DNA from: Calamus simplicifolius
Taxonomy: Eukaryota > Streptophyta > Magnoliopsida > Arecales > Arecaceae
Assembly: GCA_900491605.1 (NCBI GenBank)
Contig: UESW01001871.1
Span: 133,205 to 197,204, forward strand
Reading direction: 5' to 3'
Length of the DNA: 64,000 nt
In this document: positions 1 through 11,461 of the stretch, piece after piece
Position numbering within the stretch: position 1 is the stretch's first letter
Layout of the letters: the number at the start of each line of letters is the position of its first letter
Notes under the pieces: model-generated
The model's database searches: none
What the model was told of the DNA's origin: nothing
What the model saw: only the letters and a program-made list of their open reading frames with translations
Made by a program: the position numbers and the translations under genes

Positions 1-2363
1 TGTTTATCTTGTGATCCTGGCAGAAATACTCACTGATCTGAAAGAACATTTAAATCATAGAGGGATGAGACCTAAGTCCCAGTGACTGGATAACCATCTA
101 ACTATGGAGAAATAGAGAACCATAACCTCTTAATTTCAATCGTATGCTGAAACTATTTAACTTGTACAACTCAAAGTACATTTTTAACATGATATCAGAT
201 AAAATAAAATGTAGCTTATTCTTCAAATAACATATCAGTACTGGAATACTCTATAATAACTCTTCACTGAAAGATAACTCATTAAAATAAAACTTCATGC
301 ATTACAATATGAAGATATGCATTCTTTATCTACAACCCAGACTCCCATCAGGATCTGCTTGCCCACTGGCATCTCAAGTAAGCTCTCCCTCTCGGGATAA
401 CTATTTGGCCCATTGGCCCTTTTTATATCACAACATATGCTTTTAGATCTCATGATGCTGGGCTGTGTGTGTAATGCCTCTGAGGTACCACCCTACAGTC
501 GCCCTTCTGTAGGTGTACTCTCATCGGGTGCGTGACTAGCAACAGGATCCCCGCACAAATAGCACCCCTTACCCGTGCGGTTCACCTGGCAAAGTGCTTT
601 GTTCCTTAACCCTGGAACCTCGGGTTTTCTCTCTGCCCCCACGGGCTATATATAGTAATCAGCTCCACTGAGCTATGATTCATGCCCCCACGGGCTGCTC
701 ACAACCAGCCCCACTGGCCTGGTTAGGCATGCACTCACCCCTGATTCTGGGGTTCATCGTACGATCTGTTCGCAAGGAGGTGCCGGCTCGATAGTAGTGT
801 GCAATGCTCATGCTACAGTACAGTCTAAAGGGTGATCAGCCCCCTAGCTGCCTGATGCTCAGTATGACTCATACATCATTTGTAAAGCTTTATCATGCAA
901 ATATGCCATGTATACATTAAAAATTCCCTCATCGAAACTCATGCTTATGTGTTTATGCTCAAAACTCATTTATCAGATTATCATATACTAGGTTCTCATT
1001 TCTCATATTTAAAACATACATACTCTGCTAAACATAACATACCATAACTAGGTATTAATCTCATTATACTAGCTCAAATTAACCTCTCATTGCTAGATGA
1101 GAAATCCACTCACCTTAGTAGGTTACTCCTCGACTGGTACAACTGGTACTCAACTCTGGTATTTCGGCTCCCTGGAATAACCCTCTTGACCTACGTCAAC
1201 ATACAGATACAATAGCTATTAGGATTACCTCCACACGAGGTTTTCCCATGAACCATGCATGCATACATGATCTATCCTCTAATATCTCATTATTTTCTTC
1301 CACCCTATCTCTACTCAAGATTACTTCTACTATTACCTCAAAATACACTAATCTAAGAAAATCTAAAGTCATACAAGATCTAGGGAAGCTATAGCTTACC
1401 TGGAGTCGAGCACAAACCCCCAAGCTTCCCTTTCCCTTTCTCTTTCTTCCTCCTTTTTCTTCTTCTTCTTCTTCCTTTTCCTCTCTTTTCTCTCTTCTTT
1501 CTTTCTTTCTTTCTTTCTTTCTTTTCTGGCTGAACCCACGTTTCCCTTTTTCTCTAATGACTTGGGGACCAAGTCATTGGAAACTTAAGGGTTAAGGCAT
1601 GCCAAATCTCCCTTTTACCCTCAAACACTCTTAACGCACGCTTTTTGGAAAACACGTGGCTCACTTATAACCATGATATTTTGCCCTTATATTTTCTTTC
1701 CTAAGTTGCCCTTAACACAATTTGCAATTGACATCGGAGCCTTTTCCCATTTTGCCCCTGATATAGCATTTTTTTAATAGATTTATAGCCCAGATCATCC
1801 TTTTTTACTTAAATCGATACTTTTATGTAACATTTCTAAGAAAAGACTTTACCATCTTGAAGAACTCGATTTTAGAAATCCAACGGTTCAAACGGCATCC
1901 AAATCGGACTTGAAACGGATTAAATATGAATTTCTCAAGATTTAACTCAGAAAAACCTGCCGTCGCGGAGTCGGCTCGAACAGATTGGGAGTCGGCTCCA
2001 GCAGAATAGGGGTCGACTCCAGAAAAGTAGGGGTCGACTCCTGAAAAGTAGGGCGTGCCGAAAGTTTAAAACCGTGCCGGAGTCGACTCCACTCTGATTA
2101 GGGTCGACTCCAACCACTAAAAACGTCATTTTAGGATAAAACTCAAACTAAACTTGATTTTTCTTGTGATTTAAACCCATTAAAACTTAAGTCTCTCAAT
2201 TTCTCAAATCAGACTCATTAACATTTAGAAATATACTTATTTACTCCAAAATTTCTTCTCTTTACATTTATCAAAAGGCCAACACACCCATATTTCAAGA
2301 AAACTTTCTGACTTTCATTTTAACTAAAAATGCCATAGATTACAAGGTTTTCAGGATGTTACA
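1..2363 (-). mobile_element. Long LTR of a Ty3/gypsy-type element (partial, runs off left edge)
   Basis: Read on the minus strand the block starts with TGTAACATCC at 2363, a classic gypsy LTR start, exactly where the reading frame of the neighbouring Tat element's RNase H is cut. No long coding frame is present. Repeated CCCCACGGGC and CCCCACTGGCC phrases lie near 600-730, and a CTTT microsatellite at 1495-1525. The other LTR end and the internal region are not visible, so it could be a solo LTR or one LTR of a full element. The adjoining bases CCCGG (2364-2368) would be one copy of the 5-bp target duplication. Lineage (Tekay-like) is inferred from the start sequence and the length above 2.3 kb. 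Confidence 0.6.
1965..2115. repeat. Short GTCGACTCC-type tandem motifs inside the LTR
   Basis: About six copies of a GG(A/G)GTCG(G/A)CTCC motif, spaced roughly 22-24 bp. The inner GGAGTCGACTCC form is a perfect palindrome. They lie within the LTR's U3 side as read on the minus strand. They may be regulatory repeats; no function is demonstrated. Confidence 0.5.
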
Positions 2364-4640
2364 CCCGGGCTTCAAACTCTCCTCGTACATGGCCGGCTAC
2401 CAGCTGAGAGTCGGTGAAGGCATTAAGCTTCTCCACCTTCAGATTGCGGGCGATTCGGAGGCCGGCTAACAGGGCTTCGTACTCAGCTTCGTTGTTGGAG
2501 GCCAGGAAGGAGAATCAGATGCCATATTCGAAGGTTATCCCCTCCGGACTGGTGAGAACCAGGCCCGTACCGGAGCAATGGGCATTAGATGACCCATCGA
2601 CATGGAGGAGCCACCGGGCTCCAGCTTTTGGTTCCTCGGAGGAGTCTGGGGTAGAACCATCCTCCGGGATGGTACACTCGAGGAGGAAGTCGGCAAGCAC
2701 CTAGGCTTTGATGGCTGGACGAGGCTGAAAATGTATGTCATGCTCGCTTAGCTCGACGACCCATTTGGTCATTCTCCCCGACGTCTCGGGATGGTGGATC
2801 ACCGCCTTGATGGGTTGGTCGGTCAGGACCGTCACAGAATGTGCTTGGAAGTACGGCCGTAGCTTCCGAACTAAGGTGATTAAGGCCAACACCATCTTTT
2901 CAATTCTGCTGTACCTTGTCTCCGCATCGCGGAGTAGCCTGCTGACATAGTAGATCGGCTTTTGGACTTTGCCTTCTTCTTTGATTAGCACCGAGCAAAC
3001 CGCACCTTCCGAAATAGCCAGGTACATGAATAGGGTCTCCCCAGGGGCCGGACTACTAAGGAGTGGGGGCGAGCCAAGGTACTTCTTGAGATCTTGAAAT
3101 GACTTTTGGCATTCGGGAGTCCACTAGAAATTTTTGGCCGATCGGAGAGTTTTGAAGAAGGGGAGGCATCTCTCGGCCGACCGCGCCACGAAGCGGTTTA
3201 GGGCCGCTATCTTCCCGGTTAGGCGTTGGACCTCTTTGACAGATGCCGGGGGCGCCATTTGTTGGAGAGCTTGAATCTTCTGGGGGTTGGCTTCGATACC
3301 TCGCTGGGAGACCATGAAGCCGAGAAACTTCCCGGAGTTAACACCGAAGGCACATTTGGTCGGGTTGAGTCTCATCCCGTACTTGCGCAGCGTGGCAAAG
3401 CTCTCTGTGAGGTCGTCGACATGCTGTGATGCCTCCTTGCTTTTGACCAGCATGTCGTCCATGTACACCTCCATATTTCGGCCAATTTGCTCATTGAATA
3501 CTTTGTTGACCAGCCTCTGGTAGGTGGCACCTGCATTTTTAAGACCAAAAGGCATAACGCGATAACAGTAAGTACCTCGGTCGGTTATAAAGGCGGTTTT
3601 TTCTTCATCTTCAGGGGCCATTCGGATCTGATTGTAGCCTGAATAGGCGTCCATGAATGACAGCATCTGGTGGCCTGAGGTGGCATCCACGAGCTGGTCG
3701 ATCCGAGGGAGGGGGAAGCTGTCCTTCGGACAGGCTTTGTTGAGGTCGGTGAAGTCGATGCAGATTCTCCATTTGCCGTTCGACTTCTTCACCATGACAA
3801 CGTTTGATAGCCAGCTCGGATAATTTACCTCCCGGACGAAATTAGCCTTGATGAGTTTGTCTACTTCTTCTTCAATGGCCTTTTGTCATTCCGGGGCGAA
3901 GCTTCTCTTTTTCTGCTTGACTGGCCTGTGTATCTCGTCAACATTGAGATGATGGACGAGAACTTCGGGACTGATCCCTGGCATGTCGGAGGCGGACCAG
4001 GCGAAGACGTCAGCGTTACCTCAGAGGAACCTGATCAATTTGTGTCGAGACTCTCCTTTGAGCAGCGATCCGATCTTTATAGTTCGGTCGGGACGAGCCT
4101 CATCCAATGGGACCTCCAATTCCTCTGCCGGTTCTCCCCTCTGTTCGGCGAAGTCCTCGCGAGCATCCAGCCCATCAACTTCTGGCATTCTAGACTGAAG
4201 GCTTGTAACAAAGCACTGCCGAGCCATGGCCTGACTTCCCCGAGCAACTCCAACTCCTAGCTCGGTGGGAAACTTCATGGATAGATGTGGGATGAAGACA
4301 ACTGCCTTGAGGGACATTAGACCGGGCCTGCCGAATATTGCGTTGTAGGAGGATCTGAGGTCGGTTACTAAGAAGTCTGTCTGGACAATGGTCACAAGGG
4401 GCCAGGTTCCCGCGCGGACCGTCAGGGTGATGACCCCTTCCGGGACGACGACGTCGCCTGTGAATCCCATCAAGGTGGAATCCACGGCTCGAAGGTTTTC
4501 CATGAGTAATTTCATCCTGGCAAACACACCGAGGTACAAAACATTTACCGAACTTCCACTATCAACTAGGATTCGGCTTACATCATAGTTATTCAAATTA
4601 AGGGATACAACTAGTGCGTCATCATGGGGAAGCTGTATCC
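2364..4640 (-). pseudogene. Tat gypsy pol: protease, reverse transcriptase, RNase H, second RNase H
   Basis: Minus-strand pol of the Tat element. Protease appears at about 4640-4030 with the active-site motif LVDSGSS. Reverse transcriptase (3795-3126) shows KWRICIDFTDLNKACPKD, the YMDD catalytic box near 3451-3465 and GFMVSQRGIEANP. RNase H (3027-2704) shows YYVSRLL and LTDQP. The extra RNase H begins near 2600 with WLLHVDGSSN and continues through NNEAEYEALLAGLRIA until it is cut at 2364 by the LTR insertion. In-frame TAG stops occur at 3124-3126 (after the RT) and 2701-2703 (between the two RNase H domains); both sit where the family normally has glutamine, consistent with CAG-to-TAG decay. 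Not functional. Confidence 0.85.
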
Positions 4641-7297
4641 CTAGGAGATAGAGGTGGGCACTGGGCCGTGCCGCCCATGGCACGGCACGGCCCAGGCCCT
4701 GATGGGCCATGCCAGGCACGGCCCGGCACTGCTACAGTACCGGGCCGTGTCGACATGGCCCAGTTTACCGGGCCGTGCCGGGCTCAGAAAATTTTTTCTG
4801 TTGGCCCAGCACGGCACGGCCCATGACGGGCCTGGGCCGGCCCGTCGTGCCGTGCCGGCACGGCCCACCTAGGCCGGCACGGCCCACCTGGGCCGTGCCC
4901 GGCACGGCCCAGGTGGGCCTGAGCCGTGCCGGCCCAGGTGGGCCTGAGCCGTGCCGGCCCAGGTGGGCCGTGCCAGGCACGGCCCAGGTGGGCCTGGGCC
5001 GTGCCGGCCCAGGTGGGCCATGCCAGGCATGGCCCAAGTGGGCCTGGGCCGTGCCAGGCATGGCCCACCTGGGGCCTGGCCCATGAACAGCTCAAATAAA
5101 AAAATTTATAAAAAATATATTTTTTTGATAAATTAAAAAATTATTAGGAATAAAGAAATTTTATTAATATAAAGCCACCATAATGATGGGGGGTTTGGCA
5201 CAGACCCCTACCAGTTTATTAATTTAAAATTAAAATGGTACAGAAGGGAGGGGGGCTAGGCCTGACCTCTAGAACATAATACAATAAGTAAGAAGAAAAA
5301 AATAGATAGATCGCAACCATCGGATCATCGCCGATCGGATGGATCGCAACCGTTGGATCGATCATCGCCGATCGGGATCATGGCTTGGATCGATCGCAAC
5401 TGTCGGATCATCTTCGATGGGATAGATCACAACCGTTGGATTGATCATCCCCGATCGGGATCATGGCTTGAATCGATCGCAACCGTTGGATCGTCTCTGA
5501 TCGGATCGATCGCAATGGTTCGATCGATCATCACCAATCGGGATCATGGCTTGGATTGATCGCAACCGTCGGATCAATCATCGCCGATCGGGATCATGGC
5601 TTGGATCGATCACAACCATCGGATTGATCATTGCCGATCGGGATCATGGCTTGGATCGATCGAAGACGTCGGATCGTCTCCGATTGGATTGATCACAATG
5701 GTCCGATCGATCATCGCTGATCGGGATCATAGCTTGGATCGATCGCAATCGTCGGATCGTCTCTGATTGGATAGATCGCAACCGTTCGATCAATAATAGC
5801 AGATCAGGATCATGGCATGGATCGATCGCAACCGTCTGATCGTCTTTGATCAGATCGATCATCGCCGATCGGGATCATGGCTTGGATCAATCACAACCAT
5901 CGGATCATCGCCGATCGAATGGATCGCAACCGTCGGATCGATCATCGCCGATCAGGATCATGGCATAGATCGATCGCAATCGTCGGATCGTCTCCAATCG
6001 GATCGATCGCAACCGTCGAATCGATCATCCTTGATTGGGATCATGGCTTGGTCGATCGTAGACATCAGATCATCTCCGATCAGATGGATCGCAATAGTCC
6101 AATCGATCATTATCGATCGGGATCATGGCTTGGATCGGTTGCAACCATCGGATCGTCTCCGATCGGATGGATCGCAACTGTTGGATTGATCATCACCGAT
6201 CGAGATCATGGCTTGGATCGATCGCAACCGTCGGATCGTCTTCGATCAGATTGATCGCAACCGTCGGATTGATCATCGCCGACTGGAATCATGGCTTGGA
6301 TCGATCCAGACGTCGAATCATCTTCGATCGGATGGATCGCAACCATCGGATTGATCATTGCCGATCGGGATCATGGCTTGGATCGATCGCAGACGTCGGA
6401 TCATCTCCGATCAGATGGATCGCAACCGTCGGATTGATCATCGCCGATCATGATCATGGCTTGGATCGATCGCAGACATCGGATCATCTCCGATCGGATT
6501 GATCGCAACAGTCCAATCGATCATTGTCGATCGGGATCATGGCTTGTATCGATCGTAACCATCAGATCGTCTCCGATCGGATGGATCGCAACTGTTGGAT
6601 TGATCATCGCCGATCGGGATCATGGCTTGGATCGATCGCAACCGTCGGATCGTCTCCGATTGGATGGATTGCAACCATCGGATCGATCATCCCCGATCGG
6701 GATCATGGCTTGGATCAATCGCAACCGTCGGATCGTCTTCGATCGGATTGATCGCAACGATCTAATCGATCATCATCGATCAAGATCATGGCTTGGATCG
6801 ATCGCAATCGTCGGATCCATCATCGCCGATCAGGATCATGGCTTCGATCAGCTGGCTGGTGCCTAGGTGCACAGTGTGCTCCTAGCACCAGCCGTGCCAT
6901 GGCACGGCCCTTGGCACGACCTATAAAATGGCCCAGCAAGGCCGTTCTGGCACGGCCCAGCAGGGCCGTGCCAAAACGGCCATGCTGGGCCATGCCATGG
7001 CATGGCCCAGCAACGGCCCTGCTGGGCCGTGCCATGGCACGGCCCACAAAACGGCCCAGAAGGGCCGTTTTGGCACGGCCCAGCAACGGCCCTGCTGGGC
7101 CGTGCCAGGCACGGCCCGTGGCCCATATCTTGATGGGTCATGGGCCGTGCCAAATTTGATTTTTTTTTAATGGGCCGTGCCTGGCACGGCCCATTTGTTA
7201 ATGGGCCGTGCCAGGCACGACACAGTAATTTTTCTGGCATGACGGGCCTGGGCCGTGCCTGGCACGGCACGGCCCAGTGCCCATGCCTACTAGGAGA
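4641..7297. mobile_element. Non-autonomous hAT element (4649-7289) with 8-bp target duplication
   Basis: The target duplication CTAGGAGA is at 4641-4648 and 7290-7297. The ends read TAGAGGTGGGCACTGGGCCG on the left and the inverted counterpart ending CAGTGCCCATGCCTA on the right. Both flanks are dense in GGCCGTGCC/GGCACGGCC subterminal repeats (4665-5080, 6890-7280). The ends and about 250 bp inside the left end (5085-5310) match the transposase-bearing hAT element at 35853-39020, so that family probably mobilised it. The 2641-bp interior carries no transposase and is mostly satellite. Predicted frames of 60-138 codons here are repeat artefacts. Confidence 0.92.
5310..6850. repeat. 83-bp GATCG-rich tandem satellite inside the non-autonomous hAT
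   Basis: The phrase GGGATCATGGCTTGGATCGA recurs at intervals of 83 bp (for example 5381, 5464, 5547, 5730, 5813, and 5878, 5961, 6044), with occasional 50- and 65-bp units. Each unit is built of shorter GATCGCAACCGTCGGATCG modules. Around 18 copies are present. Open frames arise on the + strand because the repeat rarely contains stops. It is absent from the related transposase-bearing element, so it was acquired or amplified within the deletion derivative. Confidence 0.85.
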
Positions 7298-8928
7298 TCA
7301 TCATCGGAGAAGGAGAGCTCGCCCGTTCGTGCCTTCTTTGGTGCCGATCCTTCACTGTCGCCCATGGGGCTCGATCCGCCGGCTTCCTCAATCATGTTAA
7401 TGCGGCCGATCACGGGCGGATTCAGTGGAGGAGGAGGTTGTTGAAGTTCGGGCTGGCGGTCACCTCCTTGTTGTTGTGGCTCGGGCATCCTCCTGAACTG
7501 ATTCAGTCGCCCCCGCTGGATCAGTCTCTCGATTTTATTTTTCAGCTGCCAGCATTCTTCAGTATCGTGACCGTGCTCCCTATGATAGCGGCAGTACTTG
7601 GTAGGATCTCTTCGGATTGGGTTCCCTCGGAGAGGTATTGGCCGGGGGAGCTGGCGCTCTATCTCCATGAGGATTTGCGCCTGGGGCACGGTCAACGGAG
7701 TGTAGTGGTTGAATCGCCTGAGAGGGCTCCGGGAATGATTCCTTGGTGGTAGCGGAGGGACTCTCTGGCGGCGAGGCGGGCTTGGTCACCGGGCGGGACG
7801 GTGCCTGTTGGGAACTTTGGGTTCCTTCTTCTTTGCCTGCTCAGCGCGGGCAACTCTCCGTGATTCTTCGATCCTAGCGTACTTGTCCGCCAGGGCCATC
7901 ATCTCCGAGAGGCTGGGGGGGTAGCTGACCTCCATAGCTAGGTAGAAGTCGCTCTCCTTCGAGACTCCCCCAGCCAGGGCAGACATAGCCACCTCATGGT
8001 TGAGGTGGTCCACCTCTAACATGGCCTTATTAAAACGGCCAAGATAATTTCTCAGGGACTCCCCCTCTCTCTGCTTAACTTAAGAGAGGGAGTCGGATCT
8101 TCGTCAGTGGCGGCGGTTGCTGATGAACTGGCCAATAAAAATGTGGCTCAGCTCGTCAAATGAATCAATAGAACCCGGCTTCAAAGCATTGAACCAGGTT
8201 CGGGCGGATCCTCTGAGGGTGGAGAGGAAGGCACGGAAGAGGACCGCATCAGATGCTCCGTGGAACATCATTATTGACCGGAAGCTGCTAAGATGGTCGT
8301 CCGGGTCAGAAGAGCCGTGGTAAGGCTCAACGGATGGTAACTTGACATGGGAGGGAATCACTTCCTCCATAATCCTCTTAGAGAAAGGGATGCCCTGCTC
8401 CGCCTTGGGCTAGGGCGGATGGGCCTGCTTGGCGGCGTCCAGCTCCTGACGCATTTCCTGGATCTGACGACGGATCTCCTCTTCGCCAGCCAGCGGAGGA
8501 GCTGGGCGAGAAGATCAGAGACGGCGTCGAATCATGGTGGGAGGTCACCGGTGAGAGAGACCGGGCTCGCCGAGATCTGGAAGGATCTCTGTTGTGACTG
8601 CCTTGCGGGACCGGCTTGCCCCTCTAGGTCGATGTGGGGGGTCCGCGGATTTGCGCGGACCGGAGGAGGAAGTCGCCGGCGAAGAAGGAATCGCCGCTTC
8701 CTTATAAAAGTGTGGAGCAGGAGGAGCCGTGAGGCGTTCCTGGACCAGATGGGTTAGAGTCTGAACTTGTTGGACCAGCGAAGCAAACTTGTCCTGGGTC
8801 ATCGGGATGGCAGGAGGTGACGGAGTTTCGACTGGTGGTGGTTGCGGCACTACACCGCTCGTTGGATTAGGCCTCTGGGAAGCGACCTAATCTTGAGCTT
8901 CAGAAGTTGCTCTTCTCCGATTAGCCAT
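7290..8928 (-). pseudogene. Tat gypsy gag
   Basis: Minus-strand gag starting at the ATG at 8928-8926, about 85 bp inside the 5' LTR boundary. The capsid-like part shows VEPYHGSSDPDDHLSSFRS and FISNRRH around 8370-8104, and the tail has the family's Cys/His segment CRYHREHGHDTEECWQLKNK near 7610-7560. The frame is broken by a stop about 14 codons after the ATG and by frame changes near 8545, 8100, 7780 and 7700. The end of gag, ELSFSDDDLL, was split by the hAT insertion at 7289; the other half, GIQLPHDDALVVSL, resumes at 4640. Confidence 0.8.
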
Positions 8929-9013
8929 TAGAGAGGTTCTACTCCGGATTTAGATCCTTATCTCCTCTTTTCAAGTTTTAATGGGACTTGAGACCCTTCC
9001 TCTAGTGCCAATC

Positions 9014-10258
9014 TGTTGCCGCCGGGATCCGTCCTCCGACTCGGGCACAGTCGATCTCCAGTGGGGCGGACCTGCACATAAGTCCTCGCGCGAGAGGCGT
9101 TGGGGGTGGCCCTCCGCGGAAGACCCTCCGACGCTCAAGTCAGTGGTAGGAAATCGGCGATCAACCAGAAAGTGGGGAGGTGGATCTCTCCGGAAGGCCT
9201 CTCCGGGGGCGGCCAATCGGGAGCTCTAGAGGGCGAGAGCACCGATGAGCTGCCAGCGAGAGCAGGAGAGTGAGGGTGTGAGCGTGCATGTGCGTACCTG
9301 AGAGAATCTGGGAGTGTCCTATTTATAGACTGTCACCTGGATCTTGAGCGCCTTCTGGAAGGTTCAGAGGTTGTTAGGATATGGGAGTGGATCGAATTAG
9401 GCTGTTGTGGGGCTGTTGGGATCCGTATCTTGTCTGTTAGGGGATCGACGGCTGAGAGAGCTCCTTGATGGCTTGAGATCTGGTAGATGTGTAGGTCTCA
9501 GGTGGCCTTGATAGGTTCTAGACCACTTCTCAGTATGATTCCTTATCTAGGGTGCCGTTACAGTAGGCTGAGACTCTCCTGCGTCAGGTTCCGCGGAGGT
9601 GGGTATTGGATCGTGGGGCGTTCAGTGAAACCGGGTCATGAAAGCTCGAGGGAAACGAACTACAGAAAGTTCGGGAGAGCCGAGCTATGGAAGGCCAGAG
9701 AGGCCGAGCTACGGAAGGCCGAGCTATGGAAGCCCGGGAAGGCCGAGCTACGGGAGCCCGAGAAGGCCGAGCCATGGAAGCCCGGGAAGGCCGAGCTACG
9801 GAAGCCCGGGGAGGCTGAGCTACGGAAGCCCGGGAAGGCCGAGCCACGGAAGCCCGGGAAGGTCGAGCCACGGAAGCCCGGGAAGGCCGAGCCACGGAAG
9901 CCCGGGAAGGCCGAGCTACGGAAGCCCGATGAGGCCGAGCCACGGAAGCCCGGGAAGGCCGAGCCACGGAAGCCCGGGAAGGTCGAGCCGGGCTTCAAGG
10001 CCGAGCTACGGAAGCCCGGGGAGACCGAGCCACGGAAGCCTGGGAAGGCCGAGCTACGGAAGCCCGGGGTGGCCGAGCCACGGAAGCCCGGGAAGGCCGA
10101 GCCGGGCTTCAAGGCCGAGCTACGGAAGCCCGGGGAGGCCGAGCTACGGAAGCCCGGGAAGGCCGAGCCACGAAAGCCCGAGAGGGCCGAGCTACGAAGG
10201 GGGTTGGTCTTAGCCTCCTCGCACGGATATTGATGCAATGACAATTTTACCCCCAACA
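9014..10258 (-). repeat. 5' LTR of the Tat gypsy element
   Basis: On the minus strand the LTR runs from TGTTGGGGGTAAAATTG (10258) to GGCGGCAACA (9014), followed by the primer-binding region. The same LTR family occurs as a solo LTR at 52289-53140, and the two align at both ends (TAAAATT-TCATTGCAT at the start, CCGACT-GGG near the end), which confirms the borders. A large minisatellite sits in U3 (9675-10200). It was inserted into the UGT upstream copy that continues at 10264. Confidence 0.8.
9675..10200. repeat. 24-bp GC-rich minisatellite in the Tat LTR
   Basis: About 20 tandem units of a 24-bp repeat of the type CGGAAGCCCGGGAAGGCCGA plus GCCA, open on both strands. The + strand frame at 9487-10233 encodes RKPGKAEP-type octapeptide repeats. 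Two units at about 9985 and 10100 share an alternative GCCGGGCTTCAAGGCC module. The coding look is a by-product of a 24-bp period that is divisible by three; I see no start context or domain that supports a protein. Confidence 0.85.
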
Positions 10259-10263
10259 GGTAC

Positions 10264-10456
10264 AAATATATACGCCACCTTTGGATGGAGACAACGGACG
10301 TCATTGCTAAGGAGAGGAGAAAAGCAAGTGCGCGCCAAGCCAAACGAGTGGTGGACAAAGCACCATCGCGGTTTTTTGACGCCATCCTGCTGCTTGTTAA
10401 CAAATAATCCAAGCTCCGACGAAAACAAGACTACATCATCCGTCTAGCCGAGGAGA
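10264..10456 (+). other. Relic copy of the UGT upstream region
   Basis: This stretch (ATATATACGCCACCTTTGGA, GTGCGCGCCAAGCCAAACGA, CAAGCTCCGACGAAAACAAG) closely matches 59467-59660 upstream of the intact UGT gene and 40399-40590. It lacks the CATTCCGGAAGGTCCGAGCTAG segment present in both other copies. It is broken on the left by the Tat LTR and on the right by a CACTA-like terminus at 10457, so the UGT body that should follow is not seen nearby. It shows that at least one more UGT unit once lay here. Confidence 0.75.
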
Positions 10457-10790
10457 CACTACAACTAAATTTTATTATACAATTTTTTTTTTCAATGCTA
10501 TAGGGTACGTGTCAAGAGTTTTCGCAGGATGTCAACGCTTCAAAAAGCATCAGATGATTTTTCCGCTGCCAACACTTTTTTTGAAAGCATCAGCAAATAA
10601 AAATTTCTTTATTTCGGATGCCAATGCTAATTTTAGCATCTGCATCCAAAAATACAAGTACCATCGGCATCGTATTTTATTTTGGATGCTGACGCTAAAA
10701 AATCCCTAGCATCAACATTGTATCAGCAAGCATCGGCATCGGAATATACCAAAAACGGCCGACGCTTTAGAGAAGCGTCGACAATTAAGC
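10457..10790 (+). mobile_element. CACTA-like transposon terminus with subterminal repeats
   Basis: The break in the UGT-upstream copy begins with CACTACAACTAAATTTTATT, a CACTA-type terminal sequence. It is followed by about ten short direct and inverted motifs of the type GGATGCYRACGCT / AGCATCGGCATC up to 10790, the usual subterminal binding-site pattern. No transposase of this family is seen, and the opposite end (expected to finish in TAGTG) could not be located. The host-like fragments at 10878-13140 may be its captured cargo. Confidence 0.5.
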
Positions 10791-10877
10791 ATTCATCTTT
10801 TTCTTCCTCCCTTATCACCGAACCGATTGCCTCTTCGCACCAGTGAAACCCTAGCCGTGCCAGCCTTCTATATGTCG

Positions 10878-11000
10878 GGATGGAAAGCAGGATGGTCGCC
10901 GCCAGGGACACCGACGACTGGATCAACAGCGTGGCTGCTGGCCTTGGCATATGGGCTTGTTCAAGCTGCGTTGGGAAGCAGGTGTTGAAGAGATACGTGC
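10878..11000 (+). pseudogene. Possible short exon fragment, unknown product
   Basis: A small + strand frame from the ATG at 10878 reads MESRMVAARDTDDWINSVAA, then ends after KQVLKRYVLI about 42 codons in. Sequence around it (CCTAGCC, CTAGGGTTT) looks like plant 5' UTR. No domain is recognised. It lies just inside the CACTA-like terminus and may be captured host DNA. Confidence 0.3.
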
Positions 11001-11461
11001 TTATCTAGGGTTTGTTTGAGATCCCTCTCGCCTCCGATACGCCTTCTAATTCTATTATTACCTCTGCTTCCTCTCTCTAGCTCTTCTCCTTTGCGAAGCT
11101 TGGACCAGATGTGATCTAGGGCATCCATGGTGGAAACGAGCGGTGAGGATCGCTGATCTCCGCGCCGTCGGTGAACTGGATCGGGTTTTTAGGGTTAGGG
11201 CCTTTGGCTGAGGGAATAGGGAGCATATCGTCGGAGGAGCGGTGCGGTACAGCCCGAGTGTGGATGTGAGCAAGTCGGAAAGTTCAAGCGATTTCTCTGG
11301 AAGGAGGTAATTTTGTTTTATTTTAGATAGCGATATTCTCTTTCTCGCCTGAAAACCCTCGAATTGCTCCGACGCTCTGCTGCCGCGCGATTCCAACCCA
11401 ACTTAGGGTTTATTGCGTTGGATTCTTCTTGTCAATTCCTGATAGATAGATAGATAAATAT

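Larger units (their letters stand above)
2364..10258 (-). mobile_element. Tat-lineage Ty3/gypsy retrotransposon, 5' LTR to RNase H, broken by nested insertions
   Basis: Domain order on the minus strand is 5' LTR (10258-9014), gag (8928-7290), protease, reverse transcriptase, RNase H and a second archaeal-type RNase H, cut at 2364 by another LTR element. The second RNase H (HVDGSSN motif) is a mark of the Tat/Retand lineage. The primer-binding stretch just inside the LTR reads TTGGCACTAGAGGAAGGG on the minus strand. The element itself landed in a copy of the UGT upstream region (10264 onward). A non-autonomous hAT (4649-7289) sits between gag and protease. Integrase and 3' LTR are not in view. 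Confidence 0.85.

Noticed and set aside
4614..5136. GPCRAR/HGPGGP-rich frames near 4600-5100, 6900-7300 and 35800-36140
   Set aside because: They are translations of GGCCGTGCC subterminal repeats of one hAT family on both strands.
5310..6850. Regularly spaced repeats considered as a CRISPR array
   Set aside because: The sequence is a plant satellite with no unique spacers; repeats are contiguous and divergent, and CRISPR is not expected in a nuclear genome.
5353..6866. Series of 68-138-codon frames rich in DRNR and HRRSGS
   Set aside because: Products of the 83-bp satellite within a non-autonomous hAT; same peptide in shifting frames.
9487..10233. Open frames of 127-250 codons on both strands encoding octapeptide repeats (RKPGKAEP type)
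   Set aside because: They come from a 24-bp minisatellite inside an LTR; the period is a multiple of three, so all frames stay open. No conserved domain or start context.
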